DNA of 35,015 bases from Amycolatopsis tucumanensis. GTDB taxonomy: Bacteria > Actinomycetota > Actinomycetes > Mycobacteriales > Pseudonocardiaceae. Positions 31,609 to 35,015 of this stretch are shown piece after piece (positions within the stretch are counted from its first letter, which is position 1; every line of letters begins with the position of its first letter). The stretch is from the NCBI RefSeq assembly GCF_021654135.1, contig NZ_JAKGSD010000073.1:1-35015 (forward strand). Direction: 5' to 3'. Below the pieces are notes generated by a model. That model was given only the letters and a program-made list of their open reading frames with translations, ran no database searches and had not been told where the DNA came from. Made by a program: the position numbers and the translations under genes.

Positions 31609-32712
31609 ATGTTCGAGGGCCGGATCGCGCAATTCAACGCACCCGAGCAGCCATTTGAGCTGCGGCGCGTCGCGCTACCGTCGATTGGACCGGACGAAGT
31701 GCTGGTGAAGGTACACCGAGCCAACATCTGCGGCTCAGACCTGCACGCCTGGCACGGTTCGTTCGTCACCCGCGGGCTCGGCGGGACGCTACCAACCGTG
31801 CTCGGCCACGAGATGGTCGGTTCGGTGGCCGCAACCGGCGAACGAGTCACCGAGGACTCCAACGGCGCGCCGGTGCAGACGGGCACACGGGTGGTTTTCC
31901 CCTACTTCTTTCCCTGCCACCGGTGTCGGAGCTGCCTGGCGGGACGGCGCGTGTCCTGTCAGAAGCTGACGATGGCCATGCTCGGCGACGCCAGCAGACC
32001 ACCCTACTTCGTTGGTGGCTACGGTGACTACTTTCTGCTCCCCGCCGGCGCGGTGCTCTACACCGTGCCGGACACGCTGCCTGACGAAGTGGTGTCGGGG
32101 GTCAACTGTGCGCTGTCGCAGATGATCTACGGACTGGAGCGAGCCGACCTGAGCTTTGGCGAACGCGTCATCATACAGGGGGCCGGCGGGCTCGGGCTGT
32201 TCGCGACGGCGGTTGCCCGCGCCCGCGGGGCCGCGCAGGTCATCGTGGTCGACGCGGTCCCCGAGCGGTTGGAACTGGCCCGCGCATTCGGAGCTGACGA
32301 GGTGATCAGCCTCGCTGATCATCCCGATCCGGCGGATCGTATCCGGCGGGCGCGCAAGTTGACCGACGGCGGCGCGGACGTGGTGGTAGAGGTGGTCGGC
32401 ACCCCGGCCGTGGTGCCGGAAGGCCTGAAGATGCTCGCCCAGAGCGGCCGGTACCTGGAAGTCGGCAACATCAACATGGGACAAACCTACGCAGCCGACC
32501 CATCCCGGCTGGTCACCGCGAACAAGAGCATCATCGGCGTCTCGCTGTACGAACCCACAGCGCTGAGCCAAGCGCTCTCCTTTCTCGCGGCCAACCAGCA
32601 CCGGCTCCCGCTGGACCAGTTCGCCACCACGACGTTTCCCCTGGAAGACATCAACGCGGCGTTCGCCGCAGCGGACAGCCGCAAGGTCGTGCGCGCCAGC
32701 ATCGTGATGTGA
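31609..32712 (+). CDS. Zinc-dependent alcohol dehydrogenase (MDR family)
   Basis: A 367-residue medium-chain dehydrogenase. Catalytic zinc ligands: Cys in ANICGSDLHAWHG (~44) and His-Glu in VLGHEMVG (~68). The structural zinc lobe has four cysteines (FPCHRCRSCLAGRRVSCQK, ~105-122). The NAD-binding Rossmann motif is GAGGLGLFATAVARARG (~185), followed by VIVVDAVPERLELARAFGAD, in which the Asp at the strand end suggests NAD rather than NADP. AAGGAAG precedes the ATG. Its stop overlaps a GTG of the ALDH gene. It likely converts an alcohol of the pathway to an aldehyde or ketone. Confidence 0.93.
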   Translation: MFEGRIAQFNAPEQPFELRRVALPSIGPDEVLVKVHRANICGSDLHAWHGSFVTRGLGGTLPTVLGHEMVGSVAATGERVTEDSNGAPVQTGTRVVFPYFFPCHRCRSCLAGRRVSCQKLTMAMLGDASRPPYFVGGYGDYFLLPAGAVLYTVPDTLPDEVVSGVNCALSQMIYGLERADLSFGERVIIQGAGGLGLFATAVARARGAAQVIVVDAVPERLELARAFGADEVISLADHPDPADRIRRARKLTDGGADVVVEVVGTPAVVPEGLKMLAQSGRYLEVGNINMGQTYAADPSRLVTANKSIIGVSLYEPTALSQALSFLAANQHRLPLDQFATTTFPLEDINAAFAAADSRKVVRASIVM

Positions 32713-32750
32713 GACCACAGCAACGACCATCGACCGGGAAGGCCGCAGCA

Positions 32751-34190
32751 TTGGACCAGCACGACAGAACACAGCACTACATCGGCGGGCAATGGGTGCA
32801 ACCCAGCGGGACAGACCGCATCGCCGTGGTCAACCCGGCCACCGAGCAGGTCATCGGACACGTGCCGGCCGGAACCGTCGACGACGTCGACCGTGCGGTG
32901 ACAGCGGCGCGGAACGCGTTCGATCCCGGTGTGTCCATGGCCGAGTGCCGAGACCGGGTGGCCCGGCTGGTCGCGGCACTGGAGCCCCGACTGCCGGACA
33001 TCGCCACCACCATCGGACAGGAGATCGGCGCGCCACTGAAGGTGCAGCGCGGTGTGCAGACCGCCGTGCCCATGGCGATCGCCAGCAGCTATCGGGACCT
33101 GCTCGAGGAAACGAACTTCGAAGAGCAGGTCGGCAACTCATTGGTGATCCGGGAGCCCTACGGGGTGGTCGGGGCCATCACACCGTGGAACTACCCGCTG
33201 TATCAGGTGGTCGCGAAAGTGCTGCCGGCTGTCGCGGCGGGATGCACCGTCGTCCTCAAGCCAAGCGAGGTGGCGCCCCTGTCGGTGTACCAGTTCGTGG
33301 AGGCGGCACACGAGGCTGGCCTACCGCCGGGAGTCCTGAACCTGGTGACGGGATATGGACCAGAGGTCGGCGAGGCGGTAGCCGGTCATCCCGGAGTCGA
33401 CCTCGTCTCCTTCACCGGTTCGACGGCGACCGGCAGGCGCGTCGCCTCGATCGCCGCGGACACCATCAAGAAGGTATGCCTCGAACTCGGCGGAAAGTCC
33501 GCCAACATCATCCTCGACGACGCCGACCTCGACACCGCCGTCAAAGTCGGCGTGGGCAACGCATTCCTCAACTCCGGCCAGACCTGCGCGGCATGGACCC
33601 GGATGCTCGTGCCCGAATCACGCTACGACGAGGCGCTCCTGCTCGCCCGCCAGGCCGCACAACGCTACACCGTCGGAGACCCGTTCGACCCAGCGACCAG
33701 ACTCGGCCCGCTGGCCTCACAGACCCAGCAAGCACGCGTCCGCGGGTACATCGAACGTGCCGTCGCGGACGGAGCCCGACTCGTCACCGGCGGCCCCGAG
33801 CCCGCACGCGAGCGCGGCTACTTCATCGCCCCCACCGTGCTCGCCGACGTGCACAGCGCCTCCGAACTAGCACAACAGGAAGTCTTCGGACCAGTACTGG
33901 CCGTCATGAGCTACCGCGATGACGACGAGGCACTCCGGATCGCCAACGACACGATGTACGGGCTCTCCGGCGCCATCTGGTCGGCGGACCACCGGCGCGC
34001 GATCGCCCTCGCCCGCCAGATACAGACCGGGCAGCTCGACATCAACGGCGCCCCCTACAACCCACGCGCACCATTCGGTGGCTACAAGAAGTCCGGCATC
34101 GGCCGCGAACTCGGTCCCGCCGGCCTCGAGGAATATCTCCAGACAAAATCAGTCCAGCTGCCGGACTCGGTCATCAGCCAGCAAGAGTAG
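32751..34190 (+). CDS. NAD(P)-dependent aldehyde dehydrogenase
   Basis: An ALDH-superfamily enzyme of 479 residues oxidising an aldehyde to an acid. Motifs: TPWNYPLYQVVAKVLPAVAA and LKPSEVAPLS (cofactor), FTGSTATGRRVA, catalytic Glu in LELGGKSANIIL, catalytic Cys in NSGQTCAAWTRM (~290), and FGPVLAVMSYRDDDEAL near the C-terminus. I prefer the TTG at 32751 because GGGAAGG lies eight bases upstream and homology (HYIGGQWVQPSG) starts just after. A GTG at 32709 that overlaps the ADH stop would add 14 residues. It is the last gene of the cluster. Paired with the ADH it would deliver the acid for the acyl-CoA ligase. Confidence 0.93.
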   Translation: MDQHDRTQHYIGGQWVQPSGTDRIAVVNPATEQVIGHVPAGTVDDVDRAVTAARNAFDPGVSMAECRDRVARLVAALEPRLPDIATTIGQEIGAPLKVQRGVQTAVPMAIASSYRDLLEETNFEEQVGNSLVIREPYGVVGAITPWNYPLYQVVAKVLPAVAAGCTVVLKPSEVAPLSVYQFVEAAHEAGLPPGVLNLVTGYGPEVGEAVAGHPGVDLVSFTGSTATGRRVASIAADTIKKVCLELGGKSANIILDDADLDTAVKVGVGNAFLNSGQTCAAWTRMLVPESRYDEALLLARQAAQRYTVGDPFDPATRLGPLASQTQQARVRGYIERAVADGARLVTGGPEPARERGYFIAPTVLADVHSASELAQQEVFGPVLAVMSYRDDDEALRIANDTMYGLSGAIWSADHRRAIALARQIQTGQLDINGAPYNPRAPFGGYKKSGIGRELGPAGLEEYLQTKSVQLPDSVISQQE

Positions 34191-34325
34191 TAGGGAAATC
34201 TCAGGTTTTCTGGCGCAGCCCAAAATAGAGACATTCCAGAGTTTGTCGCACCGTGGCCATGAAGGCAGGCCGCAGTGTCTGCGCCGAGTACCGTGCGCGT
34301 CACGAGCTGCCGTCGCTTCCTCGTG

Positions 34326-34783
34326 TCACACCGGGGCGTCGAAAATCTCCTCCGCGCGTAGACCACTGGTGTCTCGGGCCGAGTGAGTGTGTTGGATGGA
34401 TGCGGCCGACCAGGATCGTATGGTCGCCGCCCCGGGTAACGCGCCTCGACCCGCACTCAACCGTCGCCACCGCATTCTGAAGGCGGGGCGTTCCAAGTAC
34501 GCCCTCCTTTCGTCGCAACCGAACGGCGAAGCCGGTATGGCGCGGGCCTAGGATGCTGACGGCGAACCGGTGGGTGCGCCCGAAGGCGGAGTGACAGTCG
34601 GCCGACCTGTCGAGGCATACCAGAACAAGCGGGGACTGACGGACGGGGCCCGCGAACGCGCTCGCGGTGAAACCCAGCGACGGCCGGCCGCGTCGACGGT
34701 GGTGACTATCGTGACCCGCTGGGGAACTGGCTCGTGGCTTCCCGGAACAGCCCTTCGTCCACAAGCAGACCGCACTCACTCAT
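34326..34783 (-). pseudogene. Flavin reductase family protein, multiply frameshifted
   Basis: Pieces in three frames follow the flavin-reductase pattern: MSECGLLVDEGLFREATSQF with PSG from ATG 34783, VTIVTTVDAAGRRW, FTASAFAGPVRQSPLVLVCL with DRSADCHSAFG, then ECGSRRVTRGGDHTILVGRI and the terminal TPVVYARRRF. A TGA at 34328-34326 lies in one frame. At least three indels are needed. It is related in fold to the intact reductase at 28051-28569 but is not a close copy at the residue level. It lies convergent with the ALDH gene. Confidence 0.7.
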
Positions 34784-35015
34784 GTCGCTTCTCCGGCGGC
34801 GACGAGGGTGAGGCCGAGCAGGTCCCCATCTTTCCTGCTTCGTTCGCGGGTACCGAATGTTGTGCGACGTGTGCTCGCACACCACGGGCACCCCTTCGAC
34901 GATCCCTATTCCATATCCCGCGCCCTGCGCATTTGGCAGGGTCGTTGGTGAGCCGAGCCGGGGTCTGTCAAGAAGCTGGTGTAACTGATCTTGTCGGTTC
35001 TACTTCTTGTTCGTG
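34784..35015. other. No gene seen; possible IS end at right edge
   Basis: No credible frame on either strand. GGGTCTGTCAAGAAGCTGGT at 34961-34980, followed by GTAACTGATC, has the look of an IS256-type terminal repeat, and GGGTCTGTCAA also occurs at 13737-13747. The element itself would lie outside the window, so this is only a suggestion. Confidence 0.3.

Noticed and set aside
1..35015. CRISPR arrays, tRNA and rRNA genes
   Set aside because: No regularly spaced direct repeats, cloverleaf-like sequence or rRNA-like stretch was seen on reading both strands; a tRNAscan or Infernal run would be needed to exclude a divergent tRNA.

Overview
The window is high-GC DNA with actinobacterial codon use, many GTG/TTG starts, ATGA/GTGA gene overlaps and probable leaderless promoters. 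The gene families (paired tyrosine recombinases, GP88 and Replic_Relax proteins, a VirD4-like ATPase, CYP153, RibBA) point to an actinobacterium. Pseudonocardiaceae or a relative (Pseudonocardia, Amycolatopsis, Saccharopolyspora) is my inference, not something the sequence proves. It looks like an accessory region: two intact catabolic modules and two efflux modules sit among decayed mobile DNA.

Left part (1-7.8 kb): a graveyard of mobile elements. An IS256-family transposase runs off the left edge. It abuts an ISL3 transposase remnant, which is interrupted by an IS481 element carrying an amber codon and a 12-bp duplication. Next come pieces of a conjugative or integrative element: the C-terminal half of a VirD4-like coupling ATPase, the N-terminal part of a Replic_Relax protein, and the N-terminal half of the coupling ATPase on the opposite strand, an arrangement explained by an inversion. 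A 5'-truncated GP88 gene is fused to fragments of two tandem tyrosine recombinases. A small membrane-protein ORF and a frameshifted GbsR/MarR regulator complete the region.

Middle part (7.9-19.7 kb): an MMPL exporter with its TetR regulator (minus strand), and a MarR regulator overlapping a DHA2-type 14-TM exporter (plus strand). Then comes a complete CYP153 alkane-hydroxylase module: a divergent AraC regulator, a 2Fe-2S ferredoxin, the P450 and a ferredoxin reductase. A PlsC-like acyltransferase pseudogene, a TetR gene with a clear 8+8 bp operator, and the tail of a broken acyl-CoA synthetase follow.

Right part (19.8-34.2 kb): a GAF/AAA/Fis-type regulator (AcoR/MimR-like) whose ATPase signatures are degenerate is divergent from a 12-gene co-directional cluster. 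The order is VOC protein, luciferase-like flavin monooxygenase, two acyl-CoA dehydrogenase subunits, crotonase, RibBA, flavin reductase, acyl-CoA ligase, metallo-beta-lactamase-fold hydrolase, zinc-ribbon protein, zinc alcohol dehydrogenase and aldehyde dehydrogenase. Two related palindromes lie in the divergent region, and three strong stem-loops divide the transcript. The gene set fits a catabolic route in which an alcohol is oxidised to an acid, activated with CoA and beta-oxidised. A two-component FMNH2 monooxygenase, with its own flavin synthesis and reduction enzymes, would insert oxygen, and a lactonase-like hydrolase may open a lactone. The substrate is not identifiable from sequence. 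I regard this cluster as the most likely undescribed system here. A decayed flavin-reductase gene and a possible IS end close the window.
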